DNA of 62,685 nt from Peptococcaceae bacterium (lineage in GTDB: Bacteria; Bacillota; Desulfotomaculia; Desulfotomaculales; Desulfocucumaceae): positions 1-62,685 of the forward strand of contig JAILZP010000017.1 in assembly GCA_023512435.1 (NCBI GenBank). The letters are read 5' to 3'. Numbering within the stretch: the stretch's first letter is position 1; the number at the start of each line of letters is the position of its first letter. The notes beneath the pieces were generated by a model. That model saw nothing but the letters and a program-made list of their open reading frames with translations, did no database searches and was not told the DNA's origin. The position numbers and the translations under genes are program-made. Positions 25,492 to 34,248 of this stretch are shown piece by piece.

Positions 25492-28400
25492 ATGATGAGA
25501 ATTCCTGCTGTAAAACCTCTGTTGCTGCTGGCCTGCATCTTTCTGATCCTTCTTTCCGCCTCTTTGCCCGCGGGGGCTGCCGGCGATATTCCCGGCCTGG
25601 TGGATATAAGCAGGCTGGACCCCGCCATCCGGCTGGATATCCGCTATGCCACGAACAACAATTTCAGCGGCCGGGTGGTTTACCCCTCCCCGCGCTGCCT
25701 GGTCAGGGCAGATGTGGCTGAGAAACTGGTCCGCGTCCAGCAAAAACTCAAAGAGTCGGGTTACGGCCTGAAGATATATGACGGCTACCGCCCCCTGGCG
25801 GTGCAGAAAAAATTCTGGTCCATCATGCCGGTGGAGGATTATGTGGCCGACCCTTTCAAGGGTTCGCGGCACAACCGCGGCGCCGCGGTGGATGTGACTC
25901 TGGTGGACAGTGAGGGCCGTGAAATGCCCATGCCCTCCGGGTACGACGATTTCACCGAAAAGGCCCGCCGGGACTATGCCGGGGCTACGGAGGAAGAGTT
26001 GCATAACCGGGCGGTGCTGGAAGAAGCCATGAAAGGCGAGGGCTTTCTTCCATTTCCCACCGAGTGGTGGCATTTTGACGCGCCGGGCTGGGAGAAATAC
26101 CCGGTTTCCGACCAGCCCCTCTGGGCCTGGTCGGACAATACCCTGAAAATACTGGGTGAAACCGGGCGGGGGACTGAACTGGCCGGCTTTTTCACGGCCC
26201 AGGACTACGGGCTTTACGGCGACGTGCGGTGCCTGTTCACCGTTGAGGAGGACCGGGACAAAATAATCGCGGCGGTATTGAGCGGCGAGGCGGACCTGGC
26301 GTTGGTTTCAGGGGGGACGCCGGCCGGCGGCGGGGGCGGTACGCAGGACCTGGCCCTGCTGGCGACGCTGTCCCCCGGCGGGGCGGGCCAACCGGAGATA
26401 ATGATTATGGCCCGTAAGGACCGTTTGGAGGCGGACCGGGACCGGCTGCGGTCCTTTGTCCGTTCCACCCTGGCCGGGACGGATCTGGCCGGGAGATACC
26501 CTGACGCCGCAGCTATGGCCGTCTTGCGCAGAAACCAGGAAATGCCCTTTGAGGTGTGCAGGCAGTCGGTAATAGACCTCGTTGAAAAATATAAAATACG
26601 CGCGGAGGAAGACCCGGCGCCGGAAGCGCCCCCGGCCCTGCCGGTGCGCCATCTATACCCGGTGACGGTGGCGGCGGGCGGCGATCTGCTGCCCCTGGCC
26701 GGTGAACTGACGGCCGGCGCGGACAGGGTGTGCGATTCAAAGGCGGTGGTGGTGAAAACATGGGGGAGTGAAACCAGCGCCAGGCTGGTGGGCCTAGGAC
26801 TTTGCGAATTCGGGCTGGCCACCGCCGACGTGGTGGCGGAAATGGAGGCCGGCACGGGGAGGTTCGCGGGGAATCCGCACGCGGTCAGGCTGGTAACCCC
26901 TCTTTACACCGGTACGGCCGGCCCGCCGGTGCTGCTGATCGCCAGCATGGAGGTTCCGGAGCCGTGGATAGAGGGCTTTAAGGAAATGGCCGATCAAGGA
27001 GTCAACTCCCGCCTACTGGACGGCATTGTCGCCAAAATGACTCTGGAGGAAAAAGTGGGGCAAATGATCATGGCTTCCTTCAGGAAGTGGCAGGACAGGG
27101 ACGTAACCGGAATCAACAGCGAAATCGCGCGGATTGTCAAGGATCTTCATTTGGGTGGGGTGATCCTGTTCCGGGAAAATATCGTGAACCCGGATCAGAC
27201 GGTTAAGCTGACGGACCAGCTCCAGCGCGCCGCCGGCGACATCCCGCTTTTCATAGCCACGGACCAGGAAGGCGGAAGAGTGGTCAGGTTGCAGACGGGC
27301 ACCATCATGCCGGGCAACATGGCTCTGGGCGCCGCCCGCTCGCCGGAACTGGCCCGTGAGGTGGCCAGAGCCATGGGCGAGGAACTCGACTCCCTGGGCA
27401 TCAATGTGGACCTGGCTCCGGTGCTGGATGTCAACGTCAACCCGGACAACCCGGTCATCGGCATTCGGTCCTTCGGCGAAGACCCTCAACTGGTGGCGGA
27501 TCTGGGGGCGGCCTTTATAAAAGGTTTGCATGAAGCCGGTGTTGCGGCGACGGCAAAACACTTTCCGGGACACGGCGACACCGACATCGACTCCCACCTC
27601 GGGCTGCCGTCCGTGCCCCACGATCCGGCCAGGCTGAAGGCGGTTGAGTTGAAACCGTTTCAGCAGGCTTTCGACCGGAAGGTGGATATGGTTATGACCG
27701 CCCACGTCACCTTCCCGGCCATTGACAACACCAGGGCCGTTTCCAGGCTGGACGGCAAAGAGATCTCCGTTCCCGCCACCCTGTCCCACCGGGTGCTGAC
27801 CGGGTTGATCAGAGAAGAGATGGGGTATGGCGGGGTGATCATCACCGACGCCCTGGAAATGAAGGCCATAGCCGATCACTTCGGGCCGCTGGAAGCGGTA
27901 ACCGGGGCCGTCAAGGCCGGAGCGGACATCGTCCTGATGCCCGCCGGCCTTGACCAGGCGTACAGCGGTTTGCTGGCCGCGGTAAGAAGCGGTGAAATTC
28001 CGGAATCCAGGATTGACGAATCGGTTAAAAGATTAATTCGCTTGAAACTTAGCCTGGGCATAGTCAATATTTCGGGCGGGAAGCTTGTTCCGGGAGACAG
28101 GGTAAAGAAGGACCCGGAGGCAGCAGCGAAGATTGCCGGGTCTGTGGTGGGCGGCGCGGCGCACCGGGAAATTGAAAAGAGGGCGGCGGAAAAAGCGGTC
28201 ACCTTGCTCAAAAATGAAGGCGGCATACTGCCCTTCAGGCTGGAGAACGGGAAAAAAGTGGTGATCTTCGCACCTTGGGACGACCGGCTCAGCCTGATGA
28301 CCGGGGAATTGGAACGGATCGCGGCCGGGAAAGGCCTGCGCGGTATAGACGTAAAAGGGTTTGTTTACGAGGAGATTTCCTCCATCACCGAGCAGCAGAG

Positions 28401-28776
28401 ACAGGCCGTGGACGAGGCGGATTACGTTGTGCTGGGGTCTTACAGCTATGATGCGGCCAGCAGGACTCCGGGAAAACACTGGGCGCCGGACTTTGCCCTG
28501 AGCGTGGCCCGCTACGCCCTGCGGTCCGGGAAGCCCCTGGCCGTGATGGCCGTCAGGAATCCGTACGACATCATGTACATGCCCGGGGTAAAAGCCTATA
28601 TCGCCGTCTATGGCGCGGCGGAGGGGCCCAACATCCCGGCCGGGATCGACGTTATATTCGGGCAGGCGCGGCCCCGGGGCAGATTGCCGGTTTCCATCCC
28701 CGACGGCAGCGGGGAGGGAACGCTTTACCGGGCGGGCGCCGGGCTGGGTTTCGATAGCGTAGGTGGGGGCGATTAA
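25492..28776 (+). CDS. Exported VanX-type D-Ala-D-Ala dipeptidase / binding-protein-like / NagZ (GH3) fusion
   Basis: This is a 1094-residue multidomain protein. Residues 1-32 are a signal peptide. Residues about 35-225 form an M15D dipeptidase of the VanX/DdpX type, with SRHNRGAAVD (zinc ligands His127 and Asp134) and EWWHF (catalytic Glu191, zinc ligand His194). The middle (about 235-500) looks like two partial periplasmic-binding modules (weak call). Residues about 510-1094 are a family 3 glycoside hydrolase of the NagZ beta-N-acetylhexosaminidase type, with KHFPGHGDTD (His690, His694, Asp696) and nucleophile Asp786 in ITDALEMKA. Both enzyme parts act on peptidoglycan fragments. ATG 25492 has AGGTGAG 7 nt upstream; an upstream in-frame extension runs through the promoter and terminator and is rejected. 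It is the first gene of an operon making a modified peptide and could be a wall-remodelling or resistance factor. Confidence 0.88.
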   Translation: MMRIPAVKPLLLLACIFLILLSASLPAGAAGDIPGLVDISRLDPAIRLDIRYATNNNFSGRVVYPSPRCLVRADVAEKLVRVQQKLKESGYGLKIYDGYRPLAVQKKFWSIMPVEDYVADPFKGSRHNRGAAVDVTLVDSEGREMPMPSGYDDFTEKARRDYAGATEEELHNRAVLEEAMKGEGFLPFPTEWWHFDAPGWEKYPVSDQPLWAWSDNTLKILGETGRGTELAGFFTAQDYGLYGDVRCLFTVEEDRDKIIAAVLSGEADLALVSGGTPAGGGGGTQDLALLATLSPGGAGQPEIMIMARKDRLEADRDRLRSFVRSTLAGTDLAGRYPDAAAMAVLRRNQEMPFEVCRQSVIDLVEKYKIRAEEDPAPEAPPALPVRHLYPVTVAAGGDLLPLAGELTAGADRVCDSKAVVVKTWGSETSARLVGLGLCEFGLATADVVAEMEAGTGRFAGNPHAVRLVTPLYTGTAGPPVLLIASMEVPEPWIEGFKEMADQGVNSRLLDGIVAKMTLEEKVGQMIMASFRKWQDRDVTGINSEIARIVKDLHLGGVILFRENIVNPDQTVKLTDQLQRAAGDIPLFIATDQEGGRVVRLQTGTIMPGNMALGAARSPELAREVARAMGEELDSLGINVDLAPVLDVNVNPDNPVIGIRSFGEDPQLVADLGAAFIKGLHEAGVAATAKHFPGHGDTDIDSHLGLPSVPHDPARLKAVELKPFQQAFDRKVDMVMTAHVTFPAIDNTRAVSRLDGKEISVPATLSHRVLTGLIREEMGYGGVIITDALEMKAIADHFGPLEAVTGAVKAGADIVLMPAGLDQAYSGLLAAVRSGEIPESRIDESVKRLIRLKLSLGIVNISGGKLVPGDRVKKDPEAAAKIAGSVVGGAAHREIEKRAAEKAVTLLKNEGGILPFRLENGKKVVIFAPWDDRLSLMTGELERIAAGKGLRGIDVKGFVYEEISSITEQQRQAVDEADYVVLGSYSYDAASRTPGKHWAPDFALSVARYALRSGKPLAVMAVRNPYDIMYMPGVKAYIAVYGAAEGPNIPAGIDVIFGQARPRGRLPVSIPDGSGEGTLYRAGAGLGFDSVGGGD

Positions 28777-29557
28777 AACAAGGGTGAAACTTGAAACCGG
28801 CCTGTTTACCGTAAAAACGGCCGAAACCCGGGCGGAACTGGAACAGGCGCTGCGGCTCCGCCACGAGGTGTTCAGGCGGGAGATGCCGGGTGCGCCGCTG
28901 CCTTCGGGGCTTGACACCGACCGGTTTGATCCCTTGTGCGACCATATGATCGTGCAAACGCTGGACACCGGCCGGGTGGTGGCCACGTACCGCCTCAACC
29001 CGTCGGTGACGGGCGATTACTACGCCCGGAGGGAATTTGAAATGGACGCCGTTTTGCGCCTGGAGGGCCGGAAGGTGGAAATAGGCCGGGCCTGCGTGGA
29101 TCGCGGGTATCGCCGCAGCGCGGTGTTCGCGCTGTTATGGCGGGGCATGGCCCTTTACCTGCGGCAGGCGAAAATCCGCTACGTGTTCGGCTGCTCCTGC
29201 GTGCCGGCCCGGACACCCCGGGAATTGGCCTTGCTGTACCAGTATTTCCGGGCCCGCCATTTTTCCCCTGATTACCTGCGCGTTCACCCGCTGCCGCCGG
29301 GCATTGTTCCAGCCGGACTGCTCAAAAAAGCGGGCGGCCAGCCGGCCGGTGAGGAGGTTAAACGTCTGATCCCACCCATTTTGCAGTTTTACCTGCGCGG
29401 TGGCAGTTGGGTTTGCGGTGAACCGTACTTTGACAGCGAGTTTAATTCGTATGACTTCTTCACGCTGCTGGACGTGACGGCTGCCGTTCCGGCCGCCCGA
29501 AGGTTCCTGGCGGGGGCGCAAGAAAAGGCGGGAGGTGCGCAGCATGGGCCGGGTTGA
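28763..29557 (+). CDS. GNAT-family N-acyltransferase, putative RiPP lipidation enzyme
   Basis: This 264-residue protein has the fold signals of the GNAT acyltransferases related to OlsB and to the exosortase-associated family: LEQALRLRHEVFRREM, DPLCDHMIVQTLDTGRVVAT, VEIGRACVDRGYRR, and the late LYQYFRARHFSPDY. These enzymes move fatty-acyl groups, often from acyl carrier protein, onto amines. Related GNATs acylate Lys or Orn side chains in Nif11/NHLP-leader RiPPs (selidamides). The start is uncertain: GTG 28763 overlaps the end of the fusion gene, and GTG 28784 is possible. Its 3' end overlaps the next radical-SAM gene by 14 nt, implying coupled translation. The operon's precursor at 32458 has no Lys in its predicted core (only Arg), so the acceptor would be the N-terminus or a modified residue. 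Confidence 0.82.
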   Translation: MGAIKTRVKLETGLFTVKTAETRAELEQALRLRHEVFRREMPGAPLPSGLDTDRFDPLCDHMIVQTLDTGRVVATYRLNPSVTGDYYARREFEMDAVLRLEGRKVEIGRACVDRGYRRSAVFALLWRGMALYLRQAKIRYVFGCSCVPARTPRELALLYQYFRARHFSPDYLRVHPLPPGIVPAGLLKKAGGQPAGEEVKRLIPPILQFYLRGGSWVCGEPYFDSEFNSYDFFTLLDVTAAVPAARRFLAGAQEKAGGAQHGPG

Positions 29558-30899
29558 TCCGCGCCTTCACCTGTTTTCGGTTGAGGGATCCAGCTACGCG
29601 GTCAGCGCGGATTACCTGCAGTTTGCCCGGATTGATTCGGAAGTTGCCGGGGCGGTATGGCGGGGCGGGCCGGCGGATCCGGTCCTGAACCGGCTAGGGG
29701 TTCCGCTGGATCCGCCCGTACAGAAGCGGTTCAGGTTTGCGCCGCCGGACACCCTGGTGCTGATGCTGACCTATGCCTGCAACATGGCTTGCCGGTATTG
29801 CTGCCAGGGAGAAATCCCCGACGCTCGGGAAAACCGCATGTCCCGGGCGGTGGCGTACCAGGCTGTGGATTGGCTGATGATCAACTCTGAGGATGCGGAA
29901 ACAGTCAATATAGGGTTTTTTGGCGGTGAGCCGCTGATGCGCTTTCCGCTGATGAAAAAAATCGCCGCCTACGCCGACAGGCGGGCGAAGGCCGCCGGCA
30001 AGCGGGTGCGCTACGGCATCATGACCAATGGACTATTGTTGACCGACCAGGTCATTGATTTTCTGGCCGAAAAGCAGGTCCAGGTTACAGTCAGTTTTGA
30101 CGGACCGGCCGCCGTGCAGAACCGCAACCGGCCGCTGAAGGGCGGCGGACCGTCGTTCCGCCTGATCGCCGGAAGGATCAGAAAGTTATTGGCACGTTGT
30201 TCGGACGCTTTGATCCGGTCCACGATCTATGCCGGCACCGACCCGGACCAGGTGATCCAGGCGGCCCGGCGGCTGGGCTTCCGGCAGTGCCGCATTGAAA
30301 AAGTGTCCAGCTCTCTGCTGGTGGATGGCAAAAAAAACGACGAGGAGGCCTCTTCCAAGCAAATGGCGGCGCATCTGCGCCGCCAGGGAGAGCGCTTTCT
30401 TGCCGCGGTGCGGAAACGGGACGCGGCCGGACTGCAACTGATTGCCGTGGACAGCGCGTTTATGGAAGGAGTAAGGCAAATGTTCCAGTTGGCCCGGGCG
30501 GGCGCGCCCGTCCGGCGGCGGTGGTTTTCCTGCGGCGCGGGCCGGCAACTACTGGCGGTGGCGGCCAACGGCGACCTGTATCCCTGCCCGCGCTTCCTGG
30601 CTCTGCCGGAATACCGGCTTGGTTCGGTCTATGAAGACGGTTTCCGGGGGGAATTACACCAGAAAAGCCTGATCATCCACAGCGAGGACTGCCGTAGGTG
30701 CTGGGCGCGTTATTACTGCGGCGGCGGTTGCGTTGTGGAACACATGGGCCGCACCGGATCCATTTTCCTGGCCAACCCGGATACCTGCCGCCTGAGGCGG
30801 GCCAGAATTGAAACAGGTATCCGGGTGGCTGCGGAATGTTCGGATGATGACCGGACCTTTTTACAGGAGATTGGCGTTTTGCCGGGCCGGAAACCGTGA
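29544..30899 (+). CDS. Radical SAM/SPASM peptide maturase 1 of the lipo-RiPP operon
   Basis: This 451-residue enzyme has a short N-terminal leader-binding-like region (LHLFSVEGSSYAVSADYL), the motif CNMACRYC (Cys79, Cys83, Cys86), NIGFFGGEPL and VTVSFDGP. The C-terminal SPASM-type cluster is WFSCGAGRQLLAVAANGDLY, PC, then DCRRC, YYCGGGC and a final CRL. The SPASM pattern is shared with the next gene, so both are of one subfamily. ATG 29544 has GGGAGGTG 6 nt upstream and overlaps the acyltransferase by 14 nt. With six Cys in the precursor's predicted core, sulfur-to-carbon thioether formation is the simplest proposal, but C-C crosslinking or oxidation would look the same from sequence. Confidence 0.92.
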   Translation: MGRVDPRLHLFSVEGSSYAVSADYLQFARIDSEVAGAVWRGGPADPVLNRLGVPLDPPVQKRFRFAPPDTLVLMLTYACNMACRYCCQGEIPDARENRMSRAVAYQAVDWLMINSEDAETVNIGFFGGEPLMRFPLMKKIAAYADRRAKAAGKRVRYGIMTNGLLLTDQVIDFLAEKQVQVTVSFDGPAAVQNRNRPLKGGGPSFRLIAGRIRKLLARCSDALIRSTIYAGTDPDQVIQAARRLGFRQCRIEKVSSSLLVDGKKNDEEASSKQMAAHLRRQGERFLAAVRKRDAAGLQLIAVDSAFMEGVRQMFQLARAGAPVRRRWFSCGAGRQLLAVAANGDLYPCPRFLALPEYRLGSVYEDGFRGELHQKSLIIHSEDCRRCWARYYCGGGCVVEHMGRTGSIFLANPDTCRLRRARIETGIRVAAECSDDDRTFLQEIGVLPGRKP

Positions 30900-30937
30900 A
30901 AAAAGCGGCCGGCCCGCCGATGAGGAGGAACCGCGTT

Positions 30938-32413
30938 ATGTCGCAATGGGTGACTGAACCTTTGGAAGATAACATTCTGCGATTGGCGCCGTACCACCGC
31001 TTCGCGGTGGAAGGGCGGAGTTACGTGGTGAACACCGACCGCTTCCGCTACGCCAGGCTGGACGACAAGACGGCTGCTTTTCTCGCCGCCTGGGAAGACA
31101 ACCCCGGCGTCCGGCCGCCGGACGACGTGCGCGTCACCCTGGTGAAAACAGGCTTGCTGCCGTGGGATCGGGGGGGAATCCTCCCGGACGGGGCCGCCCG
31201 GCTGGACCGGGACCGCCGGGCAGCGGACAAGTGGTTGGCCGGAGACACCGGCCGCACCAGCACCCTCTGTCTTATGGTGGCCCAGGAGTGCAATATGGCC
31301 TGCGTTTATTGCTACGGCAACGCGGGATCTTACGGCGGCGGCGGGCTGATGACGGAGGAAACCGCCCGCCGCGGCGTGGACTGGCTGGTCAGCCACAGCG
31401 GCGGCAACCGGAAGCTGGTATTGTCCTTTTTCGGCGGCGAGCCGCTCTTAAACCTGCCGGTAATCCGCCGGACGGTGGAGTACGCCAGGCAGGCGGGTGA
31501 GCGAAGCGGCAAGACATTCACCTTCAGCCTCAACACCAATGCTTCGCTGGTTGACGAAGCGGCTATTGATTTTTTGCGGGCCAACCGGTTTGAAATAATC
31601 GTCAGTTTCGACGGGACAGCGCCGGCCCAGGACAAACACCGGCCGTTCAAAGACGGCAGCCCTTCCTACGCGGTGGTGGCGCCCAGGATAAAAATGCTGC
31701 TGTCAGCCTTTCCCGGGGCCTGCGGCCGGGCCACCCTGTACGGGGATACGGATCCTGGCGAGGTGCTGGCGGCGCTGAAGGAAATGGGATTTCAAAACTG
31801 TCACCTGGTCCCGGCTTCCGGGTGCCTGCTGACCTGTGAGACTCCGGAAAAGGATCTTTTCCGGCGGGAACGGGATCGGGCGGCCGATTTGCGGCGGGGA
31901 GCTGCGGCCTTCGTGGCGGCGGTGAAACGGCGCGACCCGGCGGAGGCGGCCCGGCAACTCAAGGACCGGGATCTGTTTTGGGTCACCACCATCGGCAGAT
32001 GGCCGTTCATGGTCCGCCGACTGTTTTTTTGCGGCGCGGGGCGCAGCTACCTGGCGGCGGACGTGGACGGCGGGCTTTATCCCTGCCACCGCTTCGTAGG
32101 CTTAAGGGAATACCTGCTGGGCAGCGTTTATGGGGCGGAAGACCCGCCCCGGGGACTGTTCCACGCAAGCCCGGTCACCGAGAGCGAGGAATGCCGGCGT
32201 TGCTGGCTCAGGTATGTTTGCGGCGGCGGCTGCGCGTACGACAACATTGCTTCAACCGGCAATCCCTTCCGGCCCGGTCCAGCCTTTTGCCGGCAGTTCG
32301 GGCAGACGGTGGAGACGCTGATCGACGCGGCCGGCCAGCTGACCGGCGAAGACTGGGAGTTTCTCTATCAAAGCAATGTGGTTGCCCGCCCGCCGTGCCC
32401 CCTGGATTTTTAG
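30938..32413 (+). CDS. Radical SAM/SPASM peptide maturase 2 of the lipo-RiPP operon
   Basis: This 491-residue paralogue of the enzyme at 29544 has an N-terminal RFAVEGRSYVVNTDRF region, radical-SAM CNMACVYC (Cys118, Cys122, Cys125), LSFFGGEPLLNLP and EIIVSFDGT. The C-terminal SPASM Cys set is FFCGAGRSYLAADVDGGLYP, C, ECRRC, YVCGGGC and a late Cys. It has a longer linker before the first motif than its neighbour. ATG 30938 is selected because GAGGAGGA lies 9 nt upstream; an in-frame GTG at 30896 overlaps the previous stop. Two similar but diverged maturases beside one precursor suggest two different reactions or two positions on one core. The precursor follows 44 nt downstream. Confidence 0.92.
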   Translation: MSQWVTEPLEDNILRLAPYHRFAVEGRSYVVNTDRFRYARLDDKTAAFLAAWEDNPGVRPPDDVRVTLVKTGLLPWDRGGILPDGAARLDRDRRAADKWLAGDTGRTSTLCLMVAQECNMACVYCYGNAGSYGGGGLMTEETARRGVDWLVSHSGGNRKLVLSFFGGEPLLNLPVIRRTVEYARQAGERSGKTFTFSLNTNASLVDEAAIDFLRANRFEIIVSFDGTAPAQDKHRPFKDGSPSYAVVAPRIKMLLSAFPGACGRATLYGDTDPGEVLAALKEMGFQNCHLVPASGCLLTCETPEKDLFRRERDRAADLRRGAAAFVAAVKRRDPAEAARQLKDRDLFWVTTIGRWPFMVRRLFFCGAGRSYLAADVDGGLYPCHRFVGLREYLLGSVYGAEDPPRGLFHASPVTESEECRRCWLRYVCGGGCAYDNIASTGNPFRPGPAFCRQFGQTVETLIDAAGQLTGEDWEFLYQSNVVARPPCPLDF

Positions 32414-32457
32414 CCCCGGGGGCGGAGAGGGCCTTAAAAAACGAGGGGGGGAAAACA

Positions 32458-32724
32458 ATGTCCATTGATCAAGCGCGGGAATTTATCAAACGGGTAAAAA
32501 GCGATCCGGACCTTTTGCGGCAGGCGTCGTCTTTCCGGAGCAGGGAAGACCGGCGGCGGTGGGCCCTGGGGCTGGGCTACGACTTCACCGGAGAAGATCT
32601 GGATCAGGCCGCCGCCGAGCTGTCGGACGAGGAATTGGAGCTGGTGTCCGGCGGGTCCTGCTGCGGCTGTACCTGTGAGAGTGATTACCATTGCGGGAGG
32701 GATACCTGCCTGGACAGGCCGTAG
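32458..32724 (+). CDS. Nif11-type RiPP precursor with six-Cys core
   Basis: This is an 88-residue precursor. The leader (1-66) is a single compact Nif11-like domain: MSIDQAREFIKRVKSDPDLL, then RRRWALGLGYDFTGEDLDQA and ELSDEELELVSGG. The predicted core has 22 residues with Cys at core positions 2, 3, 5, 7, 13 and 18; the first half is SCCGCTCES and the second carries two acidic-spaced Cys. GAGGGGGGG lies 4-9 nt before the ATG. It is the last gene of the operon with a GNAT acyltransferase and two radical-SAM/SPASM enzymes, so its product is likely a thioether-linked or otherwise crosslinked and possibly acylated peptide. Cleavage after GG would be by the NHLM peptidase at 7935, which is encoded 20 kb away. 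Confidence 0.92.
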   Translation: MSIDQAREFIKRVKSDPDLLRQASSFRSREDRRRWALGLGYDFTGEDLDQAAAELSDEELELVSGGSCCGCTCESDYHCGRDTCLDRP

Positions 32725-32738
32725 TTGAATTTATGGAG

Positions 32739-32770
32739 GGGGGCCCGGCAGCTTTGTCTGCCGGGCCCCC
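32739..32770. terminator. Strong hairpin between convergent operons
   Basis: GGGGGCCCGGCAG (32739-32751) pairs perfectly with CTGCCGGGCCCCC (32758-32770) around a 6-nt loop, giving a 13-bp GC stem between convergent genes. T-tracts are absent, so it may block readthrough or stabilise both mRNA ends. Confidence 0.6.
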
Positions 32771-32804
32771 TTACGCCCTCCGGCCCGTGGCTTTTCAGCC
32801 TGCT

Positions 32805-34229
32805 TCAATTTGAGGGATTTACGCGGACCAGGTATTCGGCGCTGCTGTCCGCCGTTGCTGACGCTTCTCCTTCCCACCCCCTGTAGTATTTGAAAGTTAT
32901 CCTCGTCTCTCCCGCTTTCAAAGCTTTAAAGTTCCAAATGAAGGTGCTTCCCGTACCGACCGCACCGATCATACTGGAATCCCGGATCACGTATTCAGAG
33001 TCCAGCGTTACAAGATCACCGTTTTGAACGGTATAATGCCAGGTACAGCCTGTGGTCGGGTTTCCTTTCAGCACAACCCTGCCCGTCTCTCCAACATTCA
33101 ATTGATTAATGGCTCCAGAGGCTTCGAGCAACTTTGAGCTGCGGACTAGAAAGCTGAAATCGGGCTTCAGCATATCCTTCAGCGCGGAAAAGTCAACCGG
33201 GAACTCCTGTATGCCGGCAGCGTACGGGAAGTATTCGTATTGCTGGAAATAGATCACCACCGCGTTATTGGACAGGTAGAAATCCTGGTCGTCCTTGATG
33301 GATTTAAAGGGTTGAAGCGGGTAAAGGACTCCTTTTTCTACCTTTTCATTAATCTTCCTGCCGACGGCATCGCTTATAAACGAAACATAATCCGCGCCGC
33401 TTCTCATCAGGTCCTTAAGCCGGTATTCCTCACCTGTTTGCAAATTGAAGGTGTGAGAACTCTGCGCCGTCAACCCGTGCGCTCCCCCTGTATACTGGTA
33501 GTTGAGGAAGACTACGCTCAACAGCCCGTTTTGATTGTATTTGAGCCTGTAATCGAAGTAAGTCTCGCATTTGTTCGGGCTTCCTGCATATTTTGAAGTA
33601 TCCGGGGCCATGTTTTCCGCGTTTTTCAACCCCTCATTCCTGGCGGCTGCGGCTTTTTCCCTGAAGATTGAGTTTATACTGTCCTGGACGGCCTTGTTTG
33701 ACAATCCCTCAATCTGCGGGTACTGTATGGTTATTTTAATTTTATCGGTCTCGGAGGCTTCCTTAACTGTTTTTACGGAAATGGCGTTTTCCTTTACCCT
33801 TTCCAGTTTGACCTTTCCCTCTTGACTGTCCCATGATACTTCAAGCCCCAAATTGTCGGAGAAGAAACCTGATCCCATGTATGTTTTGTTTCCGATGATT
33901 TTACCGTCGTCGGCCGCGGCGCCGCTCATGAAATAATCATGATCGCCGGCGGTTATTTTGTTGTTCTTCAAATCAATCACTATATTTTTCCCTAGCCCGG
34001 AGACAGATACCGTATTATCCTTTTCCGACCAGTCTATTCTATATCCGAGGGCTTCCCCCACCGCCCGCAGCGGGAGATAAACGTTTTCTCCGTCAATATG
34101 GGCGGCGGCTTGCAATTTGACGCCGTCCAGCTCGATGGCGGGCTGATTGTCAACCGCCGCAAAACTGTACGCTTGCGCGAACAGAAGGGTCAAAACGGCG
34201 ATTCCAGTAATGAAAATCTTTTTAATCAC
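32805..34229 (-). CDS. Exported stalk-domain protein with DUF4163/DUF3298-like and chagasin-like (I42) domains
   Basis: This 474-residue secreted protein has a signal peptide (IKKIFITGIAVLTLLFAQAY) and a copper-amine-oxidase-N 'stalk' domain (about 25-140, VYLPLRAVGEALGYRIDWSE). It continues with a central region like DUF4163/DUF3298 of PdaC/RsiV-type exported proteins (about 145-355, YTGGAHGLT). The C-terminal domain (about 370-474) carries GNPTTGCTWHY and FKYYRGWEG, the loops typical of chagasin-family cysteine protease inhibitors. GTG at 34227-34229 has AAGGAGG 8 nt upstream; the longer start overlapping the SLH gene is rejected. It sits 19 nt after the SLH propeller gene. It could protect surface proteins or peptides from cysteine proteases, or simply be an anchored binding protein. 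Confidence 0.82.
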   Translation of the reverse strand: MIKKIFITGIAVLTLLFAQAYSFAAVDNQPAIELDGVKLQAAAHIDGENVYLPLRAVGEALGYRIDWSEKDNTVSVSGLGKNIVIDLKNNKITAGDHDYFMSGAAADDGKIIGNKTYMGSGFFSDNLGLEVSWDSQEGKVKLERVKENAISVKTVKEASETDKIKITIQYPQIEGLSNKAVQDSINSIFREKAAAARNEGLKNAENMAPDTSKYAGSPNKCETYFDYRLKYNQNGLLSVVFLNYQYTGGAHGLTAQSSHTFNLQTGEEYRLKDLMRSGADYVSFISDAVGRKINEKVEKGVLYPLQPFKSIKDDQDFYLSNNAVVIYFQQYEYFPYAAGIQEFPVDFSALKDMLKPDFSFLVRSSKLLEASGAINQLNVGETGRVVLKGNPTTGCTWHYTVQNGDLVTLDSEYVIRDSSMIGAVGTGSTFIWNFKALKAGETRITFKYYRGWEGEASATADSSAEYLVRVNPSN

Positions 34230-34248
34230 AATTATTGCCTCCTTGGTT

